In this document: in pieces, positions 43,810-54,861 of the stretch
How positions within the stretch are numbered: the stretch's first letter is position 1
Layout of the letters: each line of letters starts with the position of its first letter
Source of the DNA: Areca catechu
Taxonomy: Eukaryota; Streptophyta; Magnoliopsida; Arecales; Arecaceae
Direction of reading: 5' to 3'
Assembly: GCA_021397845.1 (NCBI GenBank)
Contig: CM038043.1
Coordinates: 128,694,013 to 128,758,012, forward strand
DNA length: 64,000 bases
Position numbers and translations under genes: made by a program
The notes under the pieces: generated by a model
Seen by the model: the letters and a program-made list of their open reading frames with translations, nothing else
Told to the model about the DNA's origin: nothing
Database searches by the model: none

Positions 43810-44446
43810 GTGTGAGGAGGTTAGAGAGGAGAGCTCCATCTTGTATGAGCTCGAGTCTCGCAGTCTTGGAGCTAGGCTCGAGGACATGTTGGCCGGAGAG
43901 CTGGGCTCTGAGTCTTGAATGCCTTGGAGCTGGGCTCGAGGCTTTGGTGCCAAAGAACAGTGGCTCCGGGCTTGAGTGCCTGAGAACAATGGCTCAGGGC
44001 TTGAGTGCCTTGGAGCTAGGCTTGAGGCTTGAATACCGAGGGCTTCTCAGGTCTTGGTGCCGGAGGACTTTTCTCTGGGCTTGGGTGCTTGAGGGCTTCT
44101 CAGGTCTTGATTGCCTTGGAGCTAGGCTTGAGGCTTTGATTCCTGAGGGCTTCTCAGGTCTTGGTGCTGGAGGACTTTTCTCCAGGCTTGGGTGCCTGAG
44201 GGCTTCTCAGGTCTTGAATGCCTTGGAGCTAGGCTTGAGGCTTTGTTCGGCCGGAGAGCTGGGCTCTAGAGTTGTTGACATCTTGGAGCTAGGCTCGAAG
44301 ACTTGATTGGCTGGAGAGCTGGGCTTTGGAGTTGCTAGTGTCTTGGAGCTGGGCTCGAAGACTTGTTTGGCCGGAGAGTTGGGCTCCGGAGTTAGGGTCT
44401 TGGAGCTGGGATCGAAGACTTGTTTGGCCGGAGAGATGGGCTCCGG
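43810..44446. repeat. 57-bp tandem array, left part
   Basis: Diverged units of the CTTGGAGCTGGGCTCGAAGA type. They become more regular toward the right end, where they match the units at 62585-62985. Interrupted at 44446 by the nested chromovirus. Confidence 0.85.
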
Positions 44447-46011
44447 TGATGCGGGATGACTCTAAGAATGATAAATATGCAGTAAAAGTAGTAAACTAAT
44501 TTTTTTATGATTTTTAGATTTAGGTTTGATGGCTAATTTCTCAAAGTAAAGTAAAGAACTAGCAGGTATTCAGCAATTCTAAGAATCAACTTATCGTAGG
44601 CTTGATCATGCAAGATAACTAAAAGACAGGACCCGAAAATTAAGGAATTCCTGGCTTAGGATAGTTAACTTCAAGAAAATCAGATAATAAAAGAAGGGAA
44701 GGTTTCATACCAGTCAGAGATGATAATATCCATAGCAGAAGAGATCACTCACAACTCTGATCGGAGCCTAGAAGAAGAAGCCTTGTTTTCCTCAAATCTG
44801 ATGGCTGATCTGAGCGGTTTGGGCAGCAAAGAAGGCCTCCTCAAGGGAGGGGAAGTACCTCGAGGATCCTACAAGCATCAGGGTTAATCAAAACAGCAAT
44901 TAAAAAATAAGAAAAGGAACTATGGATTGAAAGGAATCAGGATTAGGGTTAGAAGATGGCTGTTCGAAGCTTGTTGAAGATCTCCTTGCTTGGTGGTCTA
45001 GGGCACTCCTCCAAGGACATGTGAAGTCTTGGATAGTAGTGAGTTAGGGTGTGGAAGGAACCTAGGGCAGCAAGGAATTCATCCAAGCACAAAAACACAA
45101 TCCAAAGAACCAAAACAAAACACCAAGTAGTAACTCAAAATTTCAGCAAGTTGTATTCATAAGAAAGAGATGCTTACAAGAGGGGGAGGGGTGGGGTATT
45201 TATAGAGTTCCCATGTCCTCACTAACCATGGTTATACTTGGGTTACAAGTCCTCTTCCAAATTGGAATACAAGTCCATTCCTAGCTAGGTTAGAATTACA
45301 AAGTTTAAAAGGATTAGAAATCCCAACTAGGTTAGGAATATACTAGGTCTTCTCCTTCTTCTCTTCAACTTGGACTTGGTCAAACATCTTTGGACTTGGT
45401 CAACACTTCAAGGACACCTTGGGGGCGTGTTGGGCCTTTAGGAGCAGCAAGGGGCCAGCCCAAAGGGGCTTGGGTGCATGGGTTTGGGCCTCTGGAAGCT
45501 GGGGTGACCTGTTAGCCTGGTAGCAGGAATATTCCCTTGAATCTTGCTTCTTAATGGCTTGGGCTTGGCACTTGAGCTTTATTTCTTTGGGCTTGGATGC
45601 AAGTGGACCTCTGGAATCATAGGTGCCCTATTCTGAGAATATGCTCAGGCATCTGGAAGGGAATCTGGGTATCTGGAGGGCATCTGGAAGGAATCAGGGT
45701 TTCTGGAGGCATCTTGGATCCTGGGTTGTCACACAAAATCCAATGGACTGATGTAATAACCTCTGACTCCTAGATGTAGCCTGGTGGAACTCCAAAATAT
45801 GGTAACCTCTTCTCTTGTACAAAAATTGAGCTCACACTGGACTCATACTGGTATACAGGACTCAAAATACTGACTAGGTTGAGGGTTGAGACAAATCAAC
45901 TAAACTCAACTTATTACAGGACTCAATTCTAGTTGATTACAAAATTTGCCACATGGCTAGGTAAACCAAATAGGGACCAATAATCTGTGTCTGATCCTAA
46001 TGCCCCCACCA
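44447..46011 (-). repeat. 3' LTR of chromovirus 4 (1565 bp)
   Basis: Plus-strand text begins TGATGCGGGATGAC and ends GCCCCCACCA. A minus-strand TATA box (CTATAAATA) is at 45197-45205. Close match to 61007-62579. Confidence 0.95.
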
Positions 46012-46594
46012 ATTCTCCCGGGGTGGGAGGAACTCGACCCCGTCGAGTGTGGGATAACTTGCCTCTCATAGTGCTCGAGTAAATCTGGGTTGAGGCACTG
46101 CAAATCCTCACGGGTGATCCACGTGTCCTCGAATTCTGGCCAATCTTACCACCAGACCAAATACCTCTAATAACCTCTATTTCAGGTACATATAGCTTGA
46201 TCATCCAGGATTCTCTCGATCTTATCCTTACTATTTGGCTAATTGGTTGGTGGACACTCTGGGGCAGGCTCACTCTCAAGGGAAGGGATAGGTCCAAAAG
46301 GCTCGCTGGGAATCGCTGCTGGCTCCCTATACTCTACAAGATTTGAGATGTTGAAGGTGGAACTAATGCCTAAGTCGGGTGGTAACTCAAGCACATAGGC
46401 ATTGGGTCAAATTTCTTGATTATCTTAAATGGGCTAGCTCCACGAGCATGAAGTTTCTTTACGGTCCCTGGAGGGAACCGTTCAGTCCTAAGCCTGATCA
46501 TCACAAAATCCCCTGCAAAAAATTCTTTAGCTCTTTTTCAAGAATTAGCCAAGTTCTTATATAGTTCATTACTTAGGTTTATCTTTTGGCTAAT
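46012..46594 (-). pseudogene. Chromodomain and integrase C-terminus, element 4
   Basis: On the minus strand: a KIERILDDQ-type start, then RYLVWW-stop, then EDTWITREDLQCLNPDL, a chromodomain with several stops. The palindrome CTCGACCCCGTCGAG lies at 46033-46047, followed in the minus sense by CCACCCCGGGAGAAT, the likely polypurine tract, directly before the LTR. An integrase tail with FPPGT-like text lies between. Confidence 0.8.
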
Positions 46595-47588
46595 TTATTT
46601 ATGTAGTTCCCTAACATGCTGTGTAAAAGACTCAGCTGACTCAGAAACTCGTGCATGTGAGGTTAAGGGGATCAAATCAAGAGGTTTATTGGGTTTGTAT
46701 CCATGCACAACCTCAAAAGGACTCTTCCCTATGGACCTATTAACAGAACTATTATAAGCAAATTTAGCTCGGGATAACAATAGATCCCAATTTCCCGTGT
46801 GCTCACCTACAAGGCATCTAAGAAGGTTTCCTAAGCTTCCGTTCACTACCTTGGTCTGACCATCAGTCTGTGGGTGGTAAGTGGTGGAAAATTTCAATTT
46901 GTTTCCTAATAGGTGCCAAAGGGTATTCCAAAAGTAACTAGTAAAGTAGACATCTCTATCTGACACTATTGTTTTAGGTAATCCATGTAATCTAACCACC
47001 TGGTCAAGGAAAAGACGGGCTACTCTAGATGCATCAAAGGTTTGAGAGCAGGGTATAAAATGGGCCATTTTAGAAAACCTATCGACCACTACAAATATTG
47101 AATCATATTTCTAAGGGTCTTAGGTAGGCCTAAAACAAAGTCCATGCTTAAGTCCTGCCATGGACGGTCTGGTACGGGTAGAGGGGTATATAATCCAGTA
47201 TTTTGTTTCTGTTGTTTTGCAACAGCACAGGTTCTACATCTAGACACTATATTGGCAATGTCCCTCTTTAAACTAGGCCAAAAGAACTGGTTCTCTACAA
47301 CTGAGATAGTCTTATTTCTTCAAAAGTGACCAGTAAGGCCTCCAGCATGGGTTTCCCAAACTAAGAATTCTCTAAGTGAGGTTCTGGGAATACAAAGTCT
47401 ATTGTTCTTAAACAGATAACCATCTTGAAGGGTGTATTCACTATGGATACTAGATGGTCCCTGGGCTAAGGATTGGACAATGTCACTAAAGTCTGGACAG
47501 GTTGCATATTCATCTTTTAACCTATCAAATCCAATGACTTTAGTGCTAATGGTATTCAACAGTAAGGCTCTTCTGCTAAGGGCATCTA
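46595..47588 (-). pseudogene. Integrase of chromovirus 4
   Basis: Minus strand from the nested insertion: STKVIGFDRLKDEY, LCIPRTSLREFLVWETHAGG (zinc-finger start), then the core from 47089: MVDRFSKMAHFIPCSQTFD, LPKTIVSDRDVYFTSYFWN, TTYHPQTDGQTKVVNGSLGNLLRCLVGEH, KSPFEVVHGYKPNKPLDL. Catalytic Asp in SDRD is present; the Glu position in GQTKVVN reads Lys. A stop and a frameshift fall between the zinc finger and the core. Confidence 0.88.
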
Positions 47589-49209
47589 TGGTGCGGGCAC
47601 CAGACTTAGAAGAAAACTTCAGAGCTCCATCTGGATCTCTGATTAACCTTGCCCGAAGAATTAAGGTTTTTGGTTTGTAATAAGAGTTGACTAGATCAAC
47701 TCAATTTAGCTTGAGTCTACATTACCTGCATTTTATTTTGTTGAGTCATGTTGACTCAGTAGTGGACTAGGGTTTCAACCTGGGGTGTTACATTTTCTTC
47801 CAAGGCCTAGCAAGTGGGCGCCACACTCCCAGCCACACTCCCAGCCATACGCCTGAGTCCAGGGGGCGCCATATCTACATCCAGCAGCCTTTGGTCCCCA
47901 CGCCACAGATAGCAGCTTCCTTCTCTCATGCGCCAGTTGAGGAGAAATCCACCAGGAGTCCACAAATCAAGGGGGCGGCCCAAGTCTTTCCCAAAGAAAC
48001 CAAACTAAGAAAGGGAAGAAATTCTCTTGGAGAAAACTTCAAGGAGGCGCCCACTACCTGCCAAAAATATCTAAAACAAAGATGGGAAGGGCCTTGACTT
48101 AGGGAGGAAGAAAAGGAGGAGTCCAAAAGAGTTGATCCATGGAAGGAAAAAAATTCGCTTGAAGATCCAAGCAAGGAGGCGCTATCTACTTGCCTTTTAT
48201 AACCCTAATCAAATTTTTTGGTACCTTGGCCGACCATATGTGTATGGATTATCCTGATTTGTAGATCCCCTCCTTTAGTCCCATATGGGAAGATGTAAAA
48301 CCCTACTCCCTTGTAAAGCCTTATAAATTAAACCCCTCTTGTAAGTTTAAATGAATCAGATGAATGAAGCCAAATTTTTTTGTGAGCAAACTTTGTGTTT
48401 TCTCTCTTCCGCACTTGCATCTAGGTGTTGAGCTCCGTGAGGGAGTAAATCCAGGTTACCCAGGAACCTTGAGGAGGTGTGAGATCTCCAAAACCCAAAC
48501 CCTAGGTTAGCCACTCCACTCCCAAACCCTAGCCGCCATCACCCTTCTCTTTCCACCAAGCCCTAGCCTATCCCACCTCTCACGGCCACCCTCCCCAAGT
48601 CCAGGCCGACCACCAGCATCCAGCTCCAGTCCAAATACTTCAGATCTACAGCAATTCTAAGAGGAAGTCAGATTAGCCTCCAGGAGAATCCTGATTTCAG
48701 CAACTTCAGCTTTCAAGTTCTTCAACCTGGTAAATCTTTTCTTGAGTATCTGAATTCCATCACTTGTTCCTCTTCTTTCCCAGATCTTGAGTCTAGGAGA
48801 AGCCGACCAAACCACAAGACCAGTATTGGAGGATCCATTGCGAAGATAGCCGACTCCGAGGATCCCACAATCTACTCGAGAGAGTTCTTCCACCCAAATT
48901 CTGAGAAGATCACTGTCTGGTTGGTAAACCATCTCTCCTCTCTATTTCTGTTCTGTTGAAAGTTCAGAGCGAAACCCTAGGTCTGGGAGTTTCTTAACCC
49001 CCAGCGATCCGTTACTTCTGAACTACTCTGATAACCTAGTTTTTCTAAATTGTGCTTTCAATCCTTACCTAATTTCCTTCAACTTAGTTTAACTTTACTT
49101 TGAGTCAAAGCCAATTTCTGAAATATAAAAAAAAAATAAAATAATTTAAAAAAAAGAATTAATCTTAATTTTACTTCTGCATACATTTTTTGTTCTTTGT
49201 TCTGCATCA
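47589..49209 (+). repeat. 5' LTR of chromovirus 5 (1621 bp)
   Basis: Begins TGGTGCGGGCACC, ends TTTGTTCTGCATCA. TATA box TTATAAATTA at 48321-48330. An inverted repeat GAGTTGA-CTAGA-TCAACTC lies near 47689 in U3. Confidence 0.97.
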
Positions 49210-49213
49210 TTTT

Positions 49214-49226
49214 TGGTATCAGAGCC
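49214..49226 (+). promoter_or_regulatory. Primer binding site (initiator-Met tRNA type)
   Basis: TGGTATCAGAGCC, four bases after the 5' LTR, the same offset as in the chromovirus derivative. Confidence 0.93.
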
Positions 49227-50110
49227 CTGTTTAGGGTTTCTGTTTTGATTGCTTGTTTGAGTCTCTCTCTTTTTACTTTGTCTGCTCGAAGTAGACTCCC
49301 CAGGACGTCCGGTCCTAGGAATGAAGCGAGGTGCAAACCTCCTCTTCCCATTCCACGGGGTGTTCCTAGGGCGTGTAGGAGATCCGTTGGGTTATAACTT
49401 CGTAACAGGAATTGTAAACGGGGAAGTGCTCTATTTTCAGTCCGTAATTGCCCTATTGCAGGAATTATTTCTCACTGCAAGTAACTCCAAATTTAATGAT
49501 TTTTATTTTTCTGAAACCAGTATAATTGAAAATAATTTTCATAATTTTCTCATGATTTATTGGTTTCCGTGCGATTTCTGAGAATTAAATTACTGCAACT
49601 CTATTTTTGTATTCTACCATCCATTTATTTTTGAGTGTTCATCTCTTAATTCATCTTAAGGGCATTTGAGCATCTAAGATAAGGGGAGGAGTTGATAACC
49701 TCTCCTTAGTCCAAAACCACCACCCCTTCATTTGAACCTAAGCCTTTAATCTAAAAATTGATTAGACCTAATTTGCCCTAGTGGGCTAGGGACATCAACA
49801 AGTCGGGTCAAGGCTAGTGTTGAGTCAGTTTGTCTGGTTACTCTGTGTGTGCTTTGTACTCAGTGTCTAGAAAGATGGTTCAGGGATTCCATCCTGAAGG
49901 GCTTGTGTGCTGGTCCGCCTACCTGGCCAATCTCTGATTGGTGTCTAGGATTGGCATTCAGGGACCTAACACTCCCCTTACACCTGCCTGGCTGAGTCCT
50001 GAGTTACTACAGGCTAGCTTGCCACTCTGATTGGGTACCTAGTTTGGGCTCTAGGTCTAGTTAGCCCGTAGTCGTTCAGTTGAGTCTCATTTTGTGTGCT
50101 TGATTGCATC
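49227..50110 (+). other. Untranslated leader of chromovirus 5
   Basis: No credible ORF. Contains GCCCTAGTGGGCTAGGGACA, shared with the leaders of the two related elements. Sequence from 49320 is open for 86 codons but has no known motif and is probably chance. Confidence 0.65.
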
Positions 50111-51340
50111 ATGTCTACCCGGAATGGAGTACCCTACCAACCTGGTCAAACCCAACCTGATTTAGAGGCCATGGTTAGAGCTCTTACTGAGAGTATGAAC
50201 AAATTAAGTCAGGATATGAATGAGAATTTTGCCCAGCTTAGGGATCGAGTCCAAGTACTTGAGGAACCTAGGCATCGGAATTGGACTCCTGACCCAGATT
50301 TTAATGTGCCTCAACCTCACCCACACCAAGAGCCTAGAAGACCTTTGTACCGAGATCCTGAACCTAATCATAGGAGGCCTGACCCAGAACCTGAGGATAG
50401 AGATGATAGGTTCATTCGGAACATCAAGTTAGATGCACCCACTTTTGATGGTAGTTTAAATCCTAAGGTGTATTCTGATTGGGAGGGTGAGATGGACCAG
50501 TACTTTGAGTGGTATGCTATGTCTGAGGAGAGGAAATTCAAGTTTGCCAAGATGAAATTAATACGTCAAGCTAGGTTATACTGGGGGAACATTGAGCTGA
50601 CCACTAGAAGATGAAATGTAGAGCCTATAACCACTTGGCAGGGTATGAAAGAAAAGCTTAGAGACAAGTACCTACCCATTTCATACCAGCAAAATCTGTT
50701 AGACCAATGGCAGACTTTGAAACAAGGGAATCGATCTGTTTCAGACTACATAACCACCTTTGATGAATACCTAATGAGATGTGATGTGAGTGAAGCCCAT
50801 GAAGTCACTTTATCTAGATTTAGGGCTGGGCTTAGGGAAGATATTAAGAGAGAGTTGTTTCTGAGAGAGGTTACTGACCTAGACCAAGCCTATCAGATTG
50901 CACTGAACACTGAGAAGTTTCAGAGAGGACCCATGCCATCTAGGGTTAGTGCCCCAATCCCAAGAAATGGACCTAGCCAGGTTACCCCTAGCAAGCCTAA
51001 TCAGGGTATCCCCACCCCTAGGCCCATGGACAAAGGTAAGGCACCTGACACCCAGAGAACCCCTAGTATCATCTGTTTTAAGTGCCAGAAGCCCGGTCAT
51101 ATCTCCAATCAGTGCACAGCCATAGCTTGTTTTAAGTGTCATAAGGTAGGTCATGTTTCTAGCCAGTGCCCTCGTAGATCCCTATATATAGAAGAGGGAG
51201 GAGAAGAGAATTCCGAGCCTAATGAGGAGTTTGAAGAAGAAGTTTATGAGGCCGGAATGAATTTGGTTGATGAGTATGAAGGAGAGGAAGAATCCACTGA
51301 GTCTGACCACTTAGGGGTTGTGAGATGCATCCTGTCCCAG
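50111..51340 (+). pseudogene. Gag of chromovirus 5
   Basis: Start MSTRNGVPYQ at 50111. An N-terminal helical stretch (ALTESMNKLSQDMNENFAQL) leads to the capsid core (PTFDGSLNPKVYSDWEGEMD, MKLIRQARLYWG, WQTLKQGNRSVSDYITTFDE, LSRFRAGLREDIKREL). Two CCHC zinc knuckles follow: CFKCQKPGHISNQC (51074-51115) and CFKCHKVGHVSSQC (51128-51169). An acidic linker ends the gag part. The only break is TGA at 50612-50614; the frame before and after is the same. Gag packages the RNA. Confidence 0.9.
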
Positions 51341-51990
51341 ACTAAAGTTCAGGAAGACTGGCGTAGGACTAACATCCTACAGACTTTCCTTAAACTAGGG
51401 GATAAGGTTTGTAAAATCATCATAGATAGTGGGAGCTGTGTAAATGCCATTTCTACTAGCACTGTCAAAATGTTAGGCTTAACCCCAGTCCCCCACCCAA
51501 CCCCTATAAGGTTTCTTGGGTAGACTCTACCTCTATACCCATCCAGTCTAGATGTCAGGTCCAAATCCAAATGCAATCCTATCAAGAGAAGATTTGGTGT
51601 GATGTCTTGCCCATGGGGGTGAGCAGTATAATTCTTGGAAGACCTTGGTTGTATGATCATGATGCCACCCTCTTAGAAAAATCCAACCTGTGTCTTTAGT
51701 TTCAATGGGAAGAAAATCATAATCCATTCAGTCCCTCCTAAGGACAAGGTAGCTAAAGGAACCAGTAAGGTTAGGGAAATGAAGACTGGAGTGAACCTAA
51801 TTAGTGCCAAGGATCTAGAACAAGAAATTCATAGTGGTTCACCCATTTGGATGTTGACTGCTAAGGAACTTAGGACTCCTACACCCTCAGAGCCTCCTCA
51901 GGAAGTTAAGCCTTTATTAGAAGAATTTGGGATGTTTTTCCCGAGGATCTGCCAGACCACCTTCCACCTCTTAGGGATATTCAGCATTCC
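51341..51990 (+). pseudogene. Protease region of chromovirus 5
   Basis: WRRTNILQTFLKLGDKVCK, then IIIDSGSCVNAIS with catalytic DSG (Asp codon at about 51425), later SSIILGRPWLYDHDATL. Frame breaks occur near 51495 (one base fewer than in element 4), 51695 and 51930 (a G run one base short). The sequence otherwise aligns with element 4 throughout. Confidence 0.85.
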
Positions 51991-52023
51991 ATAGATTTAG
52001 TCCCAGGAGCTACTTTACCCAAC

Positions 52024-53969
52024 TTGCCCCATTATAGGATGAATCCATCTGAGCATAAAGAACTGCAAAAGCAGGTTGGCGAATTATTGAGGAAGGGGTT
52101 CATTAGAGAGAGTCTTAGCCCTTGTGCAGTCCCTGCACTTCTAACCCCGAAGAAGGATGGCACGTGGAGGATGTGTGTTGATAGTCGTGCCATCAATAAA
52201 ATCACAATCAAGTATAGGTTCCCCATCCCTAGACTAGATGACATGCTTGATATGATGGCCGGTGCCATGGTTTTTTCTAAAATTGATCTCAAGAGCGGCT
52301 ATCATCAGGTTAGGATTAGACCAGGGGATGAGTGGAAAACAGCCTTCAAGACTAAGGATGGTCTCTTCGAATGGGTTGTTATGCCTTTTGGGTTGTCCAA
52401 TGCCCCTAGTACTTTCATGAGGATTATGACCCAAGTACTTAGAGCTTTCATAGGGAAGTTTGTAGTGGTCTATTTTGATGATATCCTGATCTATAGTAAG
52501 ACCCCTGCAGATCACCTAGGCCACCTTAGACAAGTCTGTCAAGTTTTGAGGAATGATAGTCTCTACGGTAATCTCAAAAAGTGTGAATTTATGACCAGTA
52601 GGATTATCTTCCTTGGATTTGTTGTAACCCCTGACGGCGTGGCTGCCGATCCTGAAAAGATTAGGTCCATAGTAGAATGGCCAGAGCCAACCAGTGTGCA
52701 TGAAGTCAGAAGTTTCCATGGCTTGGCTACCTTCTATAGGCGATTCATCAAGGGGTTTAGTACCGTAGTTGCTCCTATCACAGACTGCATTAGGAAGGGA
52801 GAATTTCAGTGGACCAAAGCAGCCCATAAAGCCTTCCTAGATCTTAAGGATAGGATGACCCAGGCACCCATTTTGAGACTACCGGACTTTTCAAAGGTAT
52901 TTGAGGTTGCCTGTGATGCTTCAGGAGTAGGTATAGGTGGAGTCCTAAGCCAAGAGAACCATCCCGTAGCATTCTTTAGTGAAAAACTTAATGATGCTAA
53001 GCTTAGGTATTCTACCTATGATAAGGAATTTTACACGGTAGTGCAAGCTTTGCGTTACTGGAGACATTATTTACTACCGCAAGAATTTGTGCTATTTTCG
53101 GACCATGAGGCTCTTAGATTCTTGAATTCTCAGAAGAAGCTTAACCCTAGGCATGCTAAGTGGGTAGAGTATATCCAGTCCTATACTTTTGTTTTGAAGC
53201 ATAAGGCTGGGTCTGAAAATAAGGTAGCTGATGCCCTTAGTCGTCGATCTTTGTTGTTGAATTCTGTTAGGGCTGAAGTCATAGGGTTTGAGCAAATCAA
53301 AGAAGAATATGAGTCGTGTCCGGATTTCAAGACTGTATACCAGGATCTAACTCAAGGACCATCTAGTGAACATAAGGATTATTCCCTTTTAGATGGCTTT
53401 CTGTTCTTTAAGAATAGGCTTTGCATCCCTAGAACCTCTCTTAGGGAATTCTTGATTTGGGAAACTCATGCTGGAGGTTTAGCTGGCCATTTCGGAAAAG
53501 ATAAGACCACCCTGGCTATTGAAGACCATTTTTTCTGGCCTAGCTTAAAAAGAGATGTAGCACACATTGTGGCTAGGTGTCGGACCTGCGCTGTTGCCAA
53601 ACAGCGAAAACAGAACACCGGCCTTTATACCCCACTCCCTGTCCCAGATCGTCCTTGGCAAGATGTGAGCATGGACTTTGTGTTAGGTTTGCCTAAGACC
53701 CAGAGGAGGCATGACTCTATCTGTGTTGTAGTAGACCGTTTTTCCAAGATGGCCCATTTCTTGCCTTGTTCCCAAGCATTTGATGCGTTTAAGGTAGCCA
53801 CCCTGTTCTTTAATGAAATAGTTCGACTCCATGGCCTACCCAAGACCATTGTTTCAGATAGGGATGTTCGGTTCACCGGCTATTTCTGGAAAATCCTTTG
53901 GCATAAGTTAGGGACGAAACTTAAGTTTTCAACTGCCTATCATCCCAGACTGACGGCCAAACCGAAGTA
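52024..53969 (+). CDS. RT, RNase H and integrase core of chromovirus 5
   Basis: One uninterrupted frame of 648 codons. RT: FIRESLSPCAVPALLTPKKD, CVDSRAINKITIKYRFPIPR, FSKIDLKSGYHQVRI, MPFGLSNAPSTFMR, VVYFDDILIYS (active DD), FLGFVVTPDGVAADPEKI. RNase H: EVACDASGVGIGGVL, FFSEKLNDAKLRYSTYDKEF, SDHEALRFL, KVADALSRR. Integrase: zinc finger with THAGGLAGHFG and CRTC, then VSMDFVLGLP and IVSDRDVRFTGYFW for the two Asp. The frame is lost just before the catalytic Glu block, where a C run near 53945 is one base short. The ATG at 52024 is internal to pol, not its start. Confidence 0.93.
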
Positions 53970-54861
53970 GTGAACCGTAGTTTAGGCAATCTGCTAAGGT
54001 GTCTTGTTGGTGAAAACATTAGGAACTGGGATTTGTACTTACCTAGAGCTGAATTTGCATATAATGACTCGGTCAATAGGTCTACGGGTAAGAGTCCATT
54101 TGAAATTGTGCATGGTTACAAACCCCACACACCTCTTGACCTAGCTCCTTTACCAGTCCACACACGGGTCTCCGAGTTGCCGAAGTTTTTGCACAGCATA
54201 TAAAAGACTTGCATAAAGAAATTCAAGCCAAAATAAATTTAAGTAATGAAACTTATAAGAAATTGGCTGATTCTCAAAGGCGAGTCAAAACTTTTGACGA
54301 AGGAGACTATGTAATGATTCGGTTAAGGCCTGAACGGTTTCCTCCTGGAACCGTTAGAAAGTTACATGCTAGGGAGCTGGACCATTTAGAGTGGTAAAGA
54401 GAGTAGGATCCAATGCCTATGTGCTCGAGTTACCTCCAGAACTAGGCATTAGCTCCACTTTCAACATTACAGACCTAGTAGAGTATAGGGAGCCAGCTGT
54501 GATTCCCAGTGAGGCTTTTGAACCTAATCCTGCTCTTGAGAGTGAACCTGACCCTGTGTGTCCACCAACAAATTGGCCTGTGAGGAAAGAGCAGATTGAA
54601 AAGATCCTGGATGATCAGGTTATCTCTACTCGTAATCGAGGATACCAAAGATACCTGGTCCGCTGGCTAGGAAGGCCAGATTCTGATGACTCTTGGATCT
54701 CCCGAGAAGAATTACAAGAGCTGGACCCAAACCTCTTGGAGAGATACCAGAGCCAACTTGATCCATACTCGACAGGGTCGAGTTCCTCCCACCCTGGGAG
54801 AATTGGTGCGGGCACCAGACTCAGAAGAAGACTTCAGAGCTCCATCTGGATCTCTGATTAA
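53970..54861 (+). pseudogene. Integrase end and chromodomain of chromovirus 5
   Basis: Continues NRSLGNLLRCLVGENIRNWD, KSPFEIVHGYKPHTPLDLAP, then FPPGTVRKLHAR. Here another G run is one base short (about 54370). It then stays open from 54391: GSNAYVLELPPELGISSTFN, and a complete chromodomain IEKILDDQVISTRNRGYQRY, LVRWLGRPDSDDSWISREEL. The frame runs past the palindrome at 54768-54782 and some 19 codons into the 3' LTR before a stop at 54861. The chromodomain probably directs integration to modified chromatin. Confidence 0.9.
54783..54803 (+). promoter_or_regulatory. Polypurine tract before 3' LTR, element 5
   Basis: CCACCCTGGGAGAAT ends directly at the LTR start (54804). The same phrase precedes the 3' LTRs of both related elements. 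It lies downstream of the palindrome CTCGACAGGGTCGAG. Confidence 0.75.

Noticed and set aside
49321..49581. 86-codon ORF in the leader of chromovirus 5
   Set aside because: No recognisable motif and positioned in the untranslated leader; likely chance.
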